From Spirosoma validum (GTDB taxonomy: Bacteria > Bacteroidota > Bacteroidia > Cytophagales > Spirosomataceae), in the NCBI RefSeq assembly GCF_014699035.1, contig NZ_JACXAA010000006.1, positions 392,434 to 456,433 on the forward strand: a DNA stretch of 64,000 nt, written 5' to 3'. A program made the translations under genes and the position numbers. The notes under the pieces are model-generated. The model was given only the letters and a program-made list of their open reading frames with translations. It was not told the DNA's origin and did no database searches. Positions 8,921-18,442 of this stretch are shown piece by piece (the stretch's first letter is position 1; each line of letters starts with the position of its first letter).

Positions 8921-9634
8921 ATGACAGAAATTTGTTCAAAAAAAATTGACAGTACCGTGACGATCCAGGACCGACTAAAGCAGGTTTTCGACGCTCTAGG
9001 CATAACGATTTATCAGATAGCTAAGGAGTTGGGCGAGAATCCATCTAAGTTTTATAATATTCTTAACGGTCGGGCCAAACCCTCATACGATACCATTATG
9101 AGCCTGCTGGCCTGCTATCCTCAAATCAGTGCAGACTATCTGATTCGGGGTATTACGCCTATTTTAAAGTCACCGGAGGAGAACGCTAGGTTAATGAACG
9201 TGGAAGACGACACGATCGAAGTACCGTTTGTGCCGGTTAAATTCTACGCCAGTTTCGTGGAGAGTTATGCCGACGGGCATAGTACCGCCGAAACGGAATT
9301 ATTCAGAATACGAAAGACGGTCGCTAAAGGTCATAAACAGGCAGTCGTGCTGGAGATTTCGGGGAACAGCATGAGTCCTCAACTGGCGCACGGCGCTAAA
9401 GTGCTGGCCGTCCCTGTGAGCGAAAATAACTGGGAATATCAATCGGGTGGGGTGTATGCCGTCATGTATCGCGATTATTTCGTGGTTAAACGCATTCGCG
9501 ACAACGAGCTCCTGACCCGTAAATACCTTACTCTTCACTCCGATAATCCGAACGGTGGTAACGTAACAGTACCCTTGCAGGACATACGAGGCCTATGGAA
9601 GATCGTATCCATTGTTGAGGCTCCGGTAGAATAA
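8921..9634 (+). CDS. HTH / S24 LexA-like repressor
   Basis: The protein has 237 residues from the ATG at 8921; the frame is open further upstream only through the AT-rich promoter region and into the polymerase gene, so the longer form is rejected. The N-terminal HTH (about 15-75) contains ITIYQIAKELGENPSKFYNI. The C-terminal S24 peptidase-like domain has the Ser-Lys dyad as Ser150 in SGNSMSP and Lys190 in FVVKRI. No clear Ala-Gly or Cys-Gly cleavage pair is seen in the linker (about 95-135), so self-cleavage is uncertain. It is divergent from umuC, which suggests control of translesion synthesis by DNA damage. Confidence 0.85.
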   Translation: MTEICSKKIDSTVTIQDRLKQVFDALGITIYQIAKELGENPSKFYNILNGRAKPSYDTIMSLLACYPQISADYLIRGITPILKSPEENARLMNVEDDTIEVPFVPVKFYASFVESYADGHSTAETELFRIRKTVAKGHKQAVVLEISGNSMSPQLAHGAKVLAVPVSENNWEYQSGGVYAVMYRDYFVVKRIRDNELLTRKYLTLHSDNPNGGNVTVPLQDIRGLWKIVSIVEAPVE

Positions 9635-9637
9635 ACA

Positions 9638-9696
9638 ATGTTCATCCAACAGAAAGGGCTTGCTCATCGAGCAAGCCCTTTCTGTTGGATGAACAT
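9638..9696. terminator. Perfect 28-bp stem with three-base loop between convergent genes
   Basis: The arms 9638-9665 and 9669-9696 are exact reverse complements with loop ATC. The stem starts four bases after the S24 stop and ends 12 bases before the ABC transporter stop on the other strand. No T-run follows on either side, so it may act as a bidirectional terminator by stem strength or as an mRNA 3'-end protector. Confidence 0.7.
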
Positions 9697-9708
9697 ATCA
9701 ATCGACAA

Positions 9709-11493
9709 TTACGCCGGCTCGACTTTTTTCATCACATCCTCCTGGTGCGTCCACATTTCCTGAAAAATGGTACTACGCTGGCGAAGTTCCGTAAAACTAC
9801 CTTCATCCACGATTTTGCCACTCTGCATAATATAAATATAGTCAAACAGAGGTAGTAGATGAAGGCGGTGCAGCGTTGAAACAACCGCTTTGCCAGCAAA
9901 CTCGCGCAGCAGCTCCCGATAGATAGCCAACTCCGTTTTGGGGTCTACACTGCTCGTTGGCTCGTCAAATAACACAATATCGCTGGTTCTAGCCGCCAGT
10001 ACGCCCCTGGCCAGGGCCAAGCGTTGGCGTTGCCCGCCAGACAGGTTTACACCTTTCTCCTGAATATTCGTTTCCAGTCCGTTCGGTAACTGTTTCACTA
10101 CGTCGTCGAACCGCGCAATCCGGCAAACCTCAGCCACGGCTTCATCGTCAAAAGGGAGACCAAGCGTAATATTATACGCAATCGTATTCTCAAAAATCTC
10201 CGGCTCCTGCGGAAATAGCGTTACGGTATTTGCAACGGCGTTCAGACTGGTCGATACCTGATCGTCTACCTGAACTGACAAACCCGGCCCAGGTACATAC
10301 AAGCCGCGTAATAGCGTCAATAACGTACTTTTACCAGAACCGCTTTCGCCGATAAACGCAATTCGCTTACCCCGACCCAGGCTGATCCGTAAATCACTAA
10401 GATTCGCTGCTTTCCGCGACATACCCGCTACGTTGCGCCCATGTGAGAAATTGAGTCCGGCGATCTCGATTGTCTGCCAATTGACAGGTAATGTTTCGTG
10501 TTCAGGTCGCTCGTGTTGAGCATAAGCATCACCAATACTCCGAGCCGTTTGTACGTCGGTATTGTATTTCACAATTTCGGTGTATTGGTACGCAACATCA
10601 TGAAACACGCTCGTAAACTGATTCACATACCCGAGCAGCGTTACCAATCCACCAATCAGAAAAACCTGCCCGGGAACGTAGTGCTGATAGACATAACCAG
10701 CTGCCATGACGACGTAAATCAAACTGACGAGTATGCTGGCGGCAAACCATTTCCATTCATTAATCCGCACCTGTCGCATGAATGGCGGGAAAACAGCCAA
10801 AACTTTACTACCCAAACTAGCCTGGATTCGCTCTTCCAGTCGCAGCGTAATTACCGTAATGATATTCGACAAACTATCGAAGAGCGTGGCAGAGAGTACA
10901 TGTTCGTGTTCGTTGGTTTCGTCGAGAGCTTTAATAAACGGCCGGTCGAAACGTCGGATTACCCCTATTGTAACAGCACCCAGGGCTACGCCTACTAATC
11001 CAAAAACGGGCGAAAAGTACAACATCGCCCCAAACGAGAACACGAATTTTGCCAGCGTTTGAAGGTAAATAAAGCCATCCTGAAAAAACGTTTTGAGCGC
11101 GTCATAGGCTTTGCGAATTCGGTTAATGGTGGAGCCACTATGATGATCTTTATGCCAGCCGACAGGTAGATACAACGTCTGATGAAAGAGTTCATCCAGG
11201 AAATTGCGGCTTACATTAAACGCTAACCGTCGTTCCTTTATCCGCGCAGGTCCGTGAAATGCCCACTCCAGCAATTCAAGTGTTACGTACCCACCCGCAT
11301 ATAGCCAGACCAATCGAAGAATATTGGCATCCTGTTGTTGCAGTTGCCCGACAAACCAACCGAACAGCAACGGCCGTAGTGCCGCCACGACGTTTGCCAG
11401 AATAAACAGGGAATAAATCAGTACGTACTGCCGTTTCTCATGCCGGGCATACGTCCAGACAGTTCGCAACAGAGCGATGTATGGATTTTGCAT
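9709..11493 (-). CDS. ABC exporter, fused permease and ATPase
   Basis: The 594-residue half-transporter has an N-terminal membrane domain with about six helices (1-320) and a C-terminal nucleotide-binding domain. Walker A is GESGSGKST, the signature is LSGGQRQR, Walker B is IVLFDEPTSS, and the switch His is in STLHRLHLL. These define a type IV (MsbA/multidrug-like) exporter that works as a dimer in the inner membrane. The substrate cannot be deduced. The Walker B Glu is present, so the ATPase should be active. It is a single gene between the 28-bp hairpin and the fusA promoter region. Confidence 0.88.
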   Translation of the reverse strand: MQNPYIALLRTVWTYARHEKRQYVLIYSLFILANVVAALRPLLFGWFVGQLQQQDANILRLVWLYAGGYVTLELLEWAFHGPARIKERRLAFNVSRNFLDELFHQTLYLPVGWHKDHHSGSTINRIRKAYDALKTFFQDGFIYLQTLAKFVFSFGAMLYFSPVFGLVGVALGAVTIGVIRRFDRPFIKALDETNEHEHVLSATLFDSLSNIITVITLRLEERIQASLGSKVLAVFPPFMRQVRINEWKWFAASILVSLIYVVMAAGYVYQHYVPGQVFLIGGLVTLLGYVNQFTSVFHDVAYQYTEIVKYNTDVQTARSIGDAYAQHERPEHETLPVNWQTIEIAGLNFSHGRNVAGMSRKAANLSDLRISLGRGKRIAFIGESGSGKSTLLTLLRGLYVPGPGLSVQVDDQVSTSLNAVANTVTLFPQEPEIFENTIAYNITLGLPFDDEAVAEVCRIARFDDVVKQLPNGLETNIQEKGVNLSGGQRQRLALARGVLAARTSDIVLFDEPTSSVDPKTELAIYRELLREFAGKAVVSTLHRLHLLPLFDYIYIMQSGKIVDEGSFTELRQRSTIFQEMWTHQEDVMKKVEPA

Positions 11494-11586
11494 GATTCCA
11501 AGTTATGGTCTCATTTTTTGAGACGTAATCAATTCCTAAAATGGACAAAAAAGGAGAATAGTTTCTGCGATATTCTTTACCTTATC

Positions 11587-11618
11587 ATTGCTTTTCTGAT
11601 TGAAATTCAGTAATTTTG
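11587..11618 (+). promoter_or_regulatory. Candidate fusA promoter
   Basis: ATTG, a 20-base spacer and TAATTTTG resemble TTTG-N19-TAnnTTTG. The -7 box matches fully and the -33 box partly. It lies 86 bases before the fusA start. Confidence 0.5.
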
Positions 11619-11704
11619 CGACCTGATTTATAGCGGGGTCATATGCTGAACGTAATGGCCCTTCTTTCGAATTTAGAAAAACATAACTTTCAGTATACAA
11701 GCTA

Positions 11705-13822
11705 ATGGCTCGCGATTTAAATTTCACGAGAAACATCGGTATCGCTGCCCACATTGATGCGGGTAAGACGACCACAACCGAACGCATTCTCTATTACGCC
11801 GGGGTAAGCCACAAGATTGGTGAGGTACACGATGGTGCCGCTACCATGGACTGGATGGAACAGGAGCAGGAGCGGGGTATCACAATCACCTCAGCTGCCA
11901 CGACTGTTGACTGGACCTACCGTGACAAAAAATACCACATCAACATCATCGATACACCAGGACACGTTGACTTCACGGTTGAAGTGAACCGCTCGTTACG
12001 TGTACTTGATGGGCTGGTGTTCCTGTTCAGCGCCGTTGATGGTGTTGAACCTCAGTCAGAAACCAACTGGCGTCTGGCTAACAACTATAACGTAGCCCGT
12101 CTGGGCTTCGTGAACAAAATGGACCGCTCTGGTGCCGATTTCCTGAACGTGTGTAAGCAGGTGAAGGAAATGCTCGGTAGCTACGCTGTTCCCCTTCAGT
12201 TACCAATCGGTGAAGAAGATAACTTCAAAGGTGTTGTTGACCTTGTTAACTTCCGGGGTATTGTCTGGAATGAGTCGGATAAGGGTATGACCTTTGAGGT
12301 TGTCCCCATTCCCGATGACATGCTGGAGGAGGCCACCGAATGGCGCGAGAAACTTCTCGAAGCCGTTGCTGAATTCGACGATCAACTGATGGAGAAGTAT
12401 TTCGACGACCCTGACACGATTTCGGAAGACGAAATTCTGGCGGCTCTTCGCAAAGCGACCATCAGCATGAAAATCGTGCCGATGCTGTGCGGTTCATCGT
12501 TCAAAAACAAGGGTGTTCAAACCATGCTCGACTACGTGATGGCCCTGTTGCCATCACCAATGGACAAGGAGAGCATCAAAGGAACCAACCCAGATACGGG
12601 TGAAGAAATTTCGCGGAAACCGTCATCGACCGAACCCTTCTCGGCGCTGGCGTTTAAAATCGCGACTGATCCTTACGTAGGTCGTTTGTGCTTCGTGCGT
12701 TCATACTCGGGTGTGCTGGAGTCAGGTTCGTATATCCTGAACAACCGTTCGGGTAATAAGGAACGGATTTCGCGGATTTTCCAAATGCACGCTAACAAGC
12801 AAAACCAGATCGAACGTCTGGAAGCTGGTGACATCGGTGCTGTAGTTGGTTTCAAGGACATCAAAACGGGCGATACGTTATCGGATGAGAAGCACCCAAT
12901 CGTGCTCGAGTCGATGGTATTCCCAGACCCAGTTATTGGTTACGCTATCGAGCCGAAGAAAACAGCTGATCAGGATAACTTCTCGAAAGCAATTGGTAAA
13001 CTGATCGAAGAAGATCCAACGCTGAAAGTTGAGTCGAACGAAGAAACGGGTCAGACAATCATCCGGGGTATGGGTGAGCTTCACCTCGAAATCATTATCG
13101 ATCGGATGCGTCGGGAGTTCAAGGTTGAAGTAAACCAGGGTGCACCCCAGGTGGCTTATAAAGAGAAACTTACCAAAAACGTTGAACACCGCGAAGTTTA
13201 TAAGAAACAAACGGGTGGTCGCGGTAAGTTTGCCGATATCGTATTCGAACTCGGACCACGTGATGCCGACGAAAATGGTGTTACGCAGCCTGGTCTGGAT
13301 TTTGTGAATGGTATTGTTGGTGGTGTAATTCCTCGTGAATTTATCCCTGCCGTACAGAAAGGCTTTGACGAATCGCTGAAAAACGGTCCGTTAGCTGGTT
13401 TCCCGCTTGAAAGCATGAAAGTTCGGCTGTTCCACGGTTCATACCATGACGTTGACTCCGATTCGCTTTCGTTCGAAATGGCAGCTCGTCTGGGCTTCCG
13501 CGAGGCCGCTCGTCAGGCTGGCCCGAAATTGCTTGAACCAATTATGGCTGTTGAAGTCCTTACTCCGGAAGAATATACGGGCCCAATCACGGGTGATTTG
13601 AACCGTCGTCGGGGTGTGATGAAAGGTATGGACTCGAAAGCCGGCTCACAAGTGATCAAAGCTGACGTTCCTCTTTCTGAGCTGTTCGGTTACGTAACGG
13701 ATCTGCGGACAATGTCGTCGGGTCGCGCTACCGCCAACCTAACGTTCGCTCACTATGAAGTGGTACCACAGAACATTTCGGATACAGTGGTCGCTAAAGA
13801 AAAAGGTACAGTGAAGGCGTAA
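11705..13822 (+). CDS. fusA: Elongation factor G
   Basis: This is the translational GTPase that drives ribosomal translocation and, with RRF, recycling. The G motifs are visible: [17 protein letters not shown] (G1), RGITITSA (switch), DTPGHVDF (G3) and NKMDRSGAD (G4). The C-terminal domains IV and V follow, and the 705-residue length is standard. The neighbours are unusual: upstream is an ABC exporter on the other strand rather than rpsL-rpsG, and only rpsJ follows. A terminator-like hairpin (13836-13866) with a T-run separates fusA from rpsJ, so the two may be only partly coupled. Confidence 0.97.
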   Translation: MARDLNFTRNIGIAAHIDAGKTTTTERILYYAGVSHKIGEVHDGAATMDWMEQEQERGITITSAATTVDWTYRDKKYHINIIDTPGHVDFTVEVNRSLRVLDGLVFLFSAVDGVEPQSETNWRLANNYNVARLGFVNKMDRSGADFLNVCKQVKEMLGSYAVPLQLPIGEEDNFKGVVDLVNFRGIVWNESDKGMTFEVVPIPDDMLEEATEWREKLLEAVAEFDDQLMEKYFDDPDTISEDEILAALRKATISMKIVPMLCGSSFKNKGVQTMLDYVMALLPSPMDKESIKGTNPDTGEEISRKPSSTEPFSALAFKIATDPYVGRLCFVRSYSGVLESGSYILNNRSGNKERISRIFQMHANKQNQIERLEAGDIGAVVGFKDIKTGDTLSDEKHPIVLESMVFPDPVIGYAIEPKKTADQDNFSKAIGKLIEEDPTLKVESNEETGQTIIRGMGELHLEIIIDRMRREFKVEVNQGAPQVAYKEKLTKNVEHREVYKKQTGGRGKFADIVFELGPRDADENGVTQPGLDFVNGIVGGVIPREFIPAVQKGFDESLKNGPLAGFPLESMKVRLFHGSYHDVDSDSLSFEMAARLGFREAARQAGPKLLEPIMAVEVLTPEEYTGPITGDLNRRRGVMKGMDSKAGSQVIKADVPLSELFGYVTDLRTMSSGRATANLTFAHYEVVPQNISDTVVAKEKGTVKA

Positions 13823-13835
13823 GCCTTTAAGATAT

Positions 13836-13872
13836 TGGGCAGTTGGTTCTAGTAACTAACTGCCCATTTTTT
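13836..13872 (+). terminator. Intrinsic terminator between fusA and rpsJ
   Basis: The arms 13836-13848 and 13854-13866 pair with one G-T wobble, contain GGGCAGTT/AACTGCCC and are followed by TTTTTTG. It is a complete terminator 13 bases after fusA and 60 bases before rpsJ. Confidence 0.8.
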
Positions 13873-13931
13873 GTGTCGTCGGAGTAAATGGTTCTTTCGA
13901 CAGGCACGTTCACTTAACGAACCAAAACACA

Positions 13932-14237
13932 ATGAGCCAAAAAATTCGTATTAAGCTGCGGTCGTTTGACCACATGCTGGTTGACAAATCAGCCGAGAAG
14001 ATTGTAAAGGCAGTAAAATCAACGGGTGCTATCGTAAGCGGTCCCATCCCACTGCCAACTAACAAGGAAATCTACACTGTACTGCGGTCGCCCCACGTCA
14101 ATAAAAAGGCGCGGGAACAGTTTCAGCTTTGCACGTATAAGCGCTTAGTCGATATCTATAGCAGCAGTGCTAAAACGGTTGATGCGCTGATGAAGCTCGA
14201 ATTACCGAGTGGCGTTGACGTAGAAATCAAAGTCTAA
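13932..14237 (+). CDS. rpsJ: 30S ribosomal protein S10
   Basis: This small-subunit protein (101 residues) also serves as NusE in antitermination. The sequence [21 protein letters not shown] and the later [25 protein letters not shown] are diagnostic. It follows fusA, as in the fused str-S10 order of Bacteroidota, but rplC and the rest of the S10 operon do not follow; a strong terminator (14258-14301) and then mutL come next. Confidence 0.96.
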   Translation: MSQKIRIKLRSFDHMLVDKSAEKIVKAVKSTGAIVSGPIPLPTNKEIYTVLRSPHVNKKAREQFQLCTYKRLVDIYSSSAKTVDALMKLELPSGVDVEIKV

Positions 14238-14257
14238 TGATTTCAGCTTAAGGCTTA

Positions 14258-14308
14258 AACTGCCGCAAATACGAGACTACGGTTTCGCGTTTGCGGCAGT
14301 TATTTTTT
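14258..14308 (+). terminator. Intrinsic terminator after rpsJ
   Basis: The arms AACTGCCGCAAA (14258-14269) and TTTGCGGCAGTT (14290-14301) are perfect and are followed by ATTTTTTT. Confidence 0.9.
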
Positions 14309-14472
14309 TACTCAATAGCCCATACGATTAGTTCTTTACTGTGTGCTGAAATGTAGACTATAGAACTTTGTCCATTCGACAACTTTTCGTTGAATTTTAC
14401 ATACAGTATATGAGTTATTATTGTATATTGTTACGTTACGGCGAACCATCGTAACAGGAGCTTTTATACGTT

Positions 14473-16506
14473 ATGTTAAACGTCATTCAGTTACTGCCCG
14501 ACTCGATTGCGAACCAGATTGCAGCTGGTGAAGTAGTACAGCGACCCGCGTCGGTGGTAAAAGAGTTGCTTGAAAACTCAGTCGACGCGAAAGCAAAATC
14601 AATACAGGTCATTATTCGGGAGGCAGGACGTAATCTGATTCAGATTGTTGATGATGGGGCAGGCATGACGGAAACGGACGCCCGCATGAGTTTTGAGCGC
14701 CACGCTACGTCCAAAATTCGTTCGTCCGACGATTTATTCCGCATTCGGACAATGGGATTTCGGGGTGAAGCCCTGGCTTCTATTGCCGCCGTTGCTCAGG
14801 TTGAGATGCGTACGCGCCGAGCCACGGATGAACTCGGTACGCTTGTACGTATAGAAGGTTCCGATATTAAAGCACAGGAAGCGATATCCTGCCTACCCGG
14901 AACGAATTTGCTCATTAAAAATCTGTTCTTTAACGTACCAGCCCGGCGTAATTTTCTGAAGTCAAATTCGGTGGAAATGCGTCATATTATTGATGAATTT
15001 CAGCGTGTTGCCCTTGCGAATCCAGAGGTAGCCTTTTCTCTGTTTCATAATGATCAGGAAATTTATAATCTGCCTGCCGGAAAACTCAGCCGCCGAATCA
15101 TTGATATGTTTGGCAAAAGTTATCGTGAGCAACTCAATCAGTGCGAAGAAACAACGCCTTATGTAACGGTACGCGGCTACATCGGTAAACCGGAATCAGC
15201 GAAGAAAGCCCGTAACGAGCAGTTCTTCTTCGTCAATAATCGTTACATAAAACACAATTACCTGCATCATGCTGTCATCGGTGCTTACGAAGGCACTTTG
15301 CCGGAAGGTAGCCATCCGTTCTATGTGCTGTTCATTGATATTGATCCATCTCACATCGACATAAATATTCATCCAACCAAAACCGAAATAAAATTCGACG
15401 ATGAGCGGTCTGTTTATGCAATTATGATGGCGGCTGTCCGGAAAGCGGTAGGAGTTTATAACCTTTCCCCCTCGCTCGATTTTGAGTCAGATGTTAATTT
15501 CCTGGCGGGTGTGCGCCCAAGTACATCAAAAGTAGCAGCCGTAGACGTAACGACTGAACGTAACGCTGCCCGACCTATTACACCCTCCTGGGCATCTGGA
15601 GAAAAACCGGTTGCTACCCAGCCAGTAAAAGAGCGCAGTGCGTTACGTTATGATGCGTTGGATAAAGCCGCAGGCAGTAGTTTTGATATACCTAAAAAGC
15701 CTGAACTTCGTCCGTCGGTAAATAACTGGCAAACACTGTATGAGGGCGTTGCAGGGACGGACACACCCGTTCGTCCCGTTGGTGATTCTAAGGAAGGCGG
15801 TGATTGGCTGGGCCCCGTTAAACTTGACTCAGCAGCTACCGAAGACGTATTGCCCGAGAATGAACCAATTACACTGGGAAGCCGTGCCAATCAGTTGCAG
15901 ATCGGACTAGAGGCATCGGAACAAGATACGCCCGTAGTGGTTGAAGATGATAACCTCGTGCAGATTCAGAATCGTTACCTTCTGGCACCGATCAAGTCAG
16001 GAGTGATGCTTATTGACCAGCGAAGGGCGTATGAACGAATTCTGTATGATCAGTTCCACGTAGCGCTAACGAAGCGGAACGGAGCTTCACAGCAACTGTT
16101 ATTTCCAAAGACGATTACGTTGATGCCTGTCGATTTTCAGTTAGCAATCGAACTGCGCGATGATCTGACGAATCTTGGTTTTGAGTTTGATGAATTGGGG
16201 GCCAATACGTTTGTTATTCGGGGAGTGCCCACGCTAACTATGGGTGACAATGAAGAAGAACTGTTCGCGAACTTATTAGCCCAATTACGGGCCGATACCG
16301 GGCGATTGAAATTAGATAAGATTGAATCGATGGCGCGGTCGTTGGCGCGTCGATCAGCTATGCGTCATACATCCCGTTTAAGCACAACGGAACGACGGGC
16401 GCTGGTTGATCAGTTGTTTGCATCGACCAACCCAAGTTATACACCTAATGGCGAACCCGTAACGGTTGTTTTGACGTTGGATAAAATTGCGGGACTTTTT
16501 CGCTGA
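14473..16506 (+). CDS. mutL: DNA mismatch repair protein MutL
   Basis: MutL couples mismatch recognition by MutS to strand removal. The N-terminal GHKL ATPase shows IANQIAAGEVVQRPASVVKEL, the Asp-Gly motif DDGAGM and GFRGEALASI. A variable linker (about 340-490) leads to the C-terminal dimerisation domain. The endonuclease motif DQHAxxExxxxE reads DQRRAYERILYD at about residue 515, so the His-Ala pair and last Glu are altered. The other metal-site motifs are also degenerate (SLARRSAMRH and TPNGEPV near the end). This MutL therefore probably lacks nicking activity. Two rhomboid genes follow closely, perhaps on the same transcript. Confidence 0.95.
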   Translation: MLNVIQLLPDSIANQIAAGEVVQRPASVVKELLENSVDAKAKSIQVIIREAGRNLIQIVDDGAGMTETDARMSFERHATSKIRSSDDLFRIRTMGFRGEALASIAAVAQVEMRTRRATDELGTLVRIEGSDIKAQEAISCLPGTNLLIKNLFFNVPARRNFLKSNSVEMRHIIDEFQRVALANPEVAFSLFHNDQEIYNLPAGKLSRRIIDMFGKSYREQLNQCEETTPYVTVRGYIGKPESAKKARNEQFFFVNNRYIKHNYLHHAVIGAYEGTLPEGSHPFYVLFIDIDPSHIDINIHPTKTEIKFDDERSVYAIMMAAVRKAVGVYNLSPSLDFESDVNFLAGVRPSTSKVAAVDVTTERNAARPITPSWASGEKPVATQPVKERSALRYDALDKAAGSSFDIPKKPELRPSVNNWQTLYEGVAGTDTPVRPVGDSKEGGDWLGPVKLDSAATEDVLPENEPITLGSRANQLQIGLEASEQDTPVVVEDDNLVQIQNRYLLAPIKSGVMLIDQRRAYERILYDQFHVALTKRNGASQQLLFPKTITLMPVDFQLAIELRDDLTNLGFEFDELGANTFVIRGVPTLTMGDNEEELFANLLAQLRADTGRLKLDKIESMARSLARRSAMRHTSRLSTTERRALVDQLFASTNPSYTPNGEPVTVVLTLDKIAGLFR

Positions 16507-16543
16507 TAATTGAGTTAATCAGCATATATTAGTTGACATTAAA

Positions 16544-17323
16544 ATGTTTAACCTTACTCCGGTAGTTCGTGTTCTGTTAATATTAAATGTAGTTGTCTTT
16601 CTATTTACGAACGATGCCATTATTGAGCAATTTGGGCTTCACTCGTTTTTGTCAGACAAATTCAATCCAATTCAGCTACTAACACACATGTTTCTGCATG
16701 GCGGTTTTGGCCATATCTTCAGCAACATGATTGGATTAGTGGTTTTCGGACCGATGCTGGAGTTGTTTTGGGGACCACGCCGGTTTACGTTTTTTTACTT
16801 TTTTTGCGGTTTAGGCGCTGCGTTGTTGTTCTCGGGAATAAACTATTTTGAGACGCACGACGTATACGAAACAGTTCAAACGTATCGGCTGAGCCCGGGT
16901 TTTGATAGTTTTTCAGCGTTCGTTGATCAGTATGCTGCGTCTTATTATGAACGACTGGTTCCTTTTTTAGAAAAATTTAAAAGCTATCCGAATGACAGTA
17001 AAAACCTGCAGGACAGCGTGTCGATTGCCAATCGAATTCTTCTAAATCAGGTCGACGAGCCAATGGTTGGTGCTTCTGGCGCGATTTTTGGCGTAATAAT
17101 GGGATTTGGTTTATTGTTTCCGAACACTCAGTTATTTTTATTGTTTCCACCTATACCGATTAAGGCAAAGTACCTCGTTATTTTTTACGGAGCCTATGAG
17201 CTGTATTCGGGTATTTATCGGGCGCAGAGCGATAACGTTGCACACTTCGCCCACATTGGCGGCATGTTATTTGCATTTATACTGGTGAAATACTGGGGTT
17301 CCCAGCGTAAAACATTTTATTAG
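16544..17323 (+). CDS. Rhomboid family intramembrane serine protease
   Basis: The 259-residue membrane protein has about six transmembrane helices. The catalytic dyad is visible as Ser178 in MVGASGAIFG and His237 in HFAHIGGMLFAF; the conserved GGFGHIFSNM lies in an early helix. A soluble insert of about 70 residues (100-172) rich in charged and aromatic residues separates the helix after GLGAALLFSG from the Ser-bearing helix, longer than in simple bacterial rhomboids. Rhomboids cut transmembrane substrates in the bilayer; the targets here are unknown. It starts 37 bases after mutL and is directly followed by a second rhomboid gene. Confidence 0.88.
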   Translation: MFNLTPVVRVLLILNVVVFLFTNDAIIEQFGLHSFLSDKFNPIQLLTHMFLHGGFGHIFSNMIGLVVFGPMLELFWGPRRFTFFYFFCGLGAALLFSGINYFETHDVYETVQTYRLSPGFDSFSAFVDQYAASYYERLVPFLEKFKSYPNDSKNLQDSVSIANRILLNQVDEPMVGASGAIFGVIMGFGLLFPNTQLFLLFPPIPIKAKYLVIFYGAYELYSGIYRAQSDNVAHFAHIGGMLFAFILVKYWGSQRKTFY

Positions 17324-17325
17324 TG

Positions 17326-18246
17326 ATGAGCGGTTTGTTCGAGGATTTTCGGAGCGAATTCAATAAGCCCAACAATACGTTGGTGCAATTGATACTGATT
17401 AATATTGTTGTTTTTCTGGTGCTATTGGTAGCTAAAGTAAGCTTAACAATGGCGCAGAATCTGGATGTGTATTACTTCATCCGGGAGCAACTCATGTTAC
17501 CCGGTCAGGTACAGGCCTTCCTGTATAAACCCTGGACTCTCTTTACGTATTTCTTTACGCATGATGAGATTTTTCACATTCTCTATAACATGCTTTTTTT
17601 GTACTGGTTTGGTCGCTTGATTGACGAATATTTAGGTAATCGCCGATTGATTGGTCTATACATTATGGGTGGTTTGGCCGGTGGTGTCCTATACTTGGCT
17701 ATGTACAACTTAGTACCTTATTTTCAGAACCAGTCAGATGCTGCACGCATGTTAGGCGCATCTGCTGCTGCTTTCTCAGTGGCTGTTGGTGCCGCTACCT
17801 TACTACCGAATTATACGTTTCATCTCTTATTCTTTGGCGCTGTACGTATTAAGTACATCGTATTTTTCTTTATCATTCTTTCTGTGGCTCAGTCAGCCGG
17901 AACGAATGCGGGTGGAAATCTGGCTCACCTTGGTGGGGCACTGATGGGATTTTTCTATGTCAAACTACTTCAAAACGGTACTGACCTGGGACGTCCAGTT
18001 TATTGGCTGGCTGACGGCTGGAGTAATTTATTTAAACCCAAGCCAGCAGTTAAAGTATCGTACCGCCAACGTAGCAATGCTAACACACAGGCTAGTTCGT
18101 ACGTAGCCCCATCCAGCTCATCATCTTTGTCGACTCCTGACCAGGATGAAGTTGATACCATTTTGGATAAGATCTCCCGCTCGGGTTACGAAAGCCTGAC
18201 CCGCGAAGAAAAACAAAAACTCTTTCGGGCAAGCCAGCGAAACTGA
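17326..18246 (+). CDS. Second rhomboid family intramembrane serine protease
   Basis: The protein has 306 residues with about six membrane helices. Ser146 in MLGASAAAFS and His201 in NLAHLGGALMGF form the dyad, and EIFHILYNMLFLYWFG carries the conserved early His/Asn. After residue 235 a soluble tail of about 70 residues is rich in Ser, Pro and charged residues, ending in a helix (VDTILDKISRSGYESLTREEKQKLF) of the type found at the end of many Bacteroidota rhomboids. The ATG at 17326 is two bases past the preceding stop; a GTG at 17323 is an alternative start. It is the tandem partner of the preceding gene. Confidence 0.87.
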   Translation: MSGLFEDFRSEFNKPNNTLVQLILINIVVFLVLLVAKVSLTMAQNLDVYYFIREQLMLPGQVQAFLYKPWTLFTYFFTHDEIFHILYNMLFLYWFGRLIDEYLGNRRLIGLYIMGGLAGGVLYLAMYNLVPYFQNQSDAARMLGASAAAFSVAVGAATLLPNYTFHLLFFGAVRIKYIVFFFIILSVAQSAGTNAGGNLAHLGGALMGFFYVKLLQNGTDLGRPVYWLADGWSNLFKPKPAVKVSYRQRSNANTQASSYVAPSSSSSLSTPDQDEVDTILDKISRSGYESLTREEKQKLFRASQRN

Positions 18247-18279
18247 CTTGCCGAGATAAATATTCTTACAAAAATCTAA

Positions 18280-18330
18280 GCCTTTGTCGTCTACGTATAT
18301 GTGTAGGCAGGCAGGGGCTTCGTTTTTTTA
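18280..18330 (+). terminator. Possible terminator after the rhomboid pair
   Basis: AAGCC and GGCTT outer arms with imperfect inner pairing (CTAC/GTAG) are followed by CGTTTTTTT. The stem is interrupted, so the call is moderate. Confidence 0.45.
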
Positions 18331-18442
18331 TAAATATCAAAAAATTATAGTAGCTTCGCTGTTTGAACACAATGGGCGGTTCGCCAGTAGAACATTGTGT
18401 CTACTACGTGTGTTGTAAAACAGACGCTTAGCTGTTACCACC

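Noticed and set aside
10498..10998. Plus-strand frame (166 codons) opposite the ABC exporter
   Set aside because: Shadow of the membrane domain coding strand; no start signal or motif.
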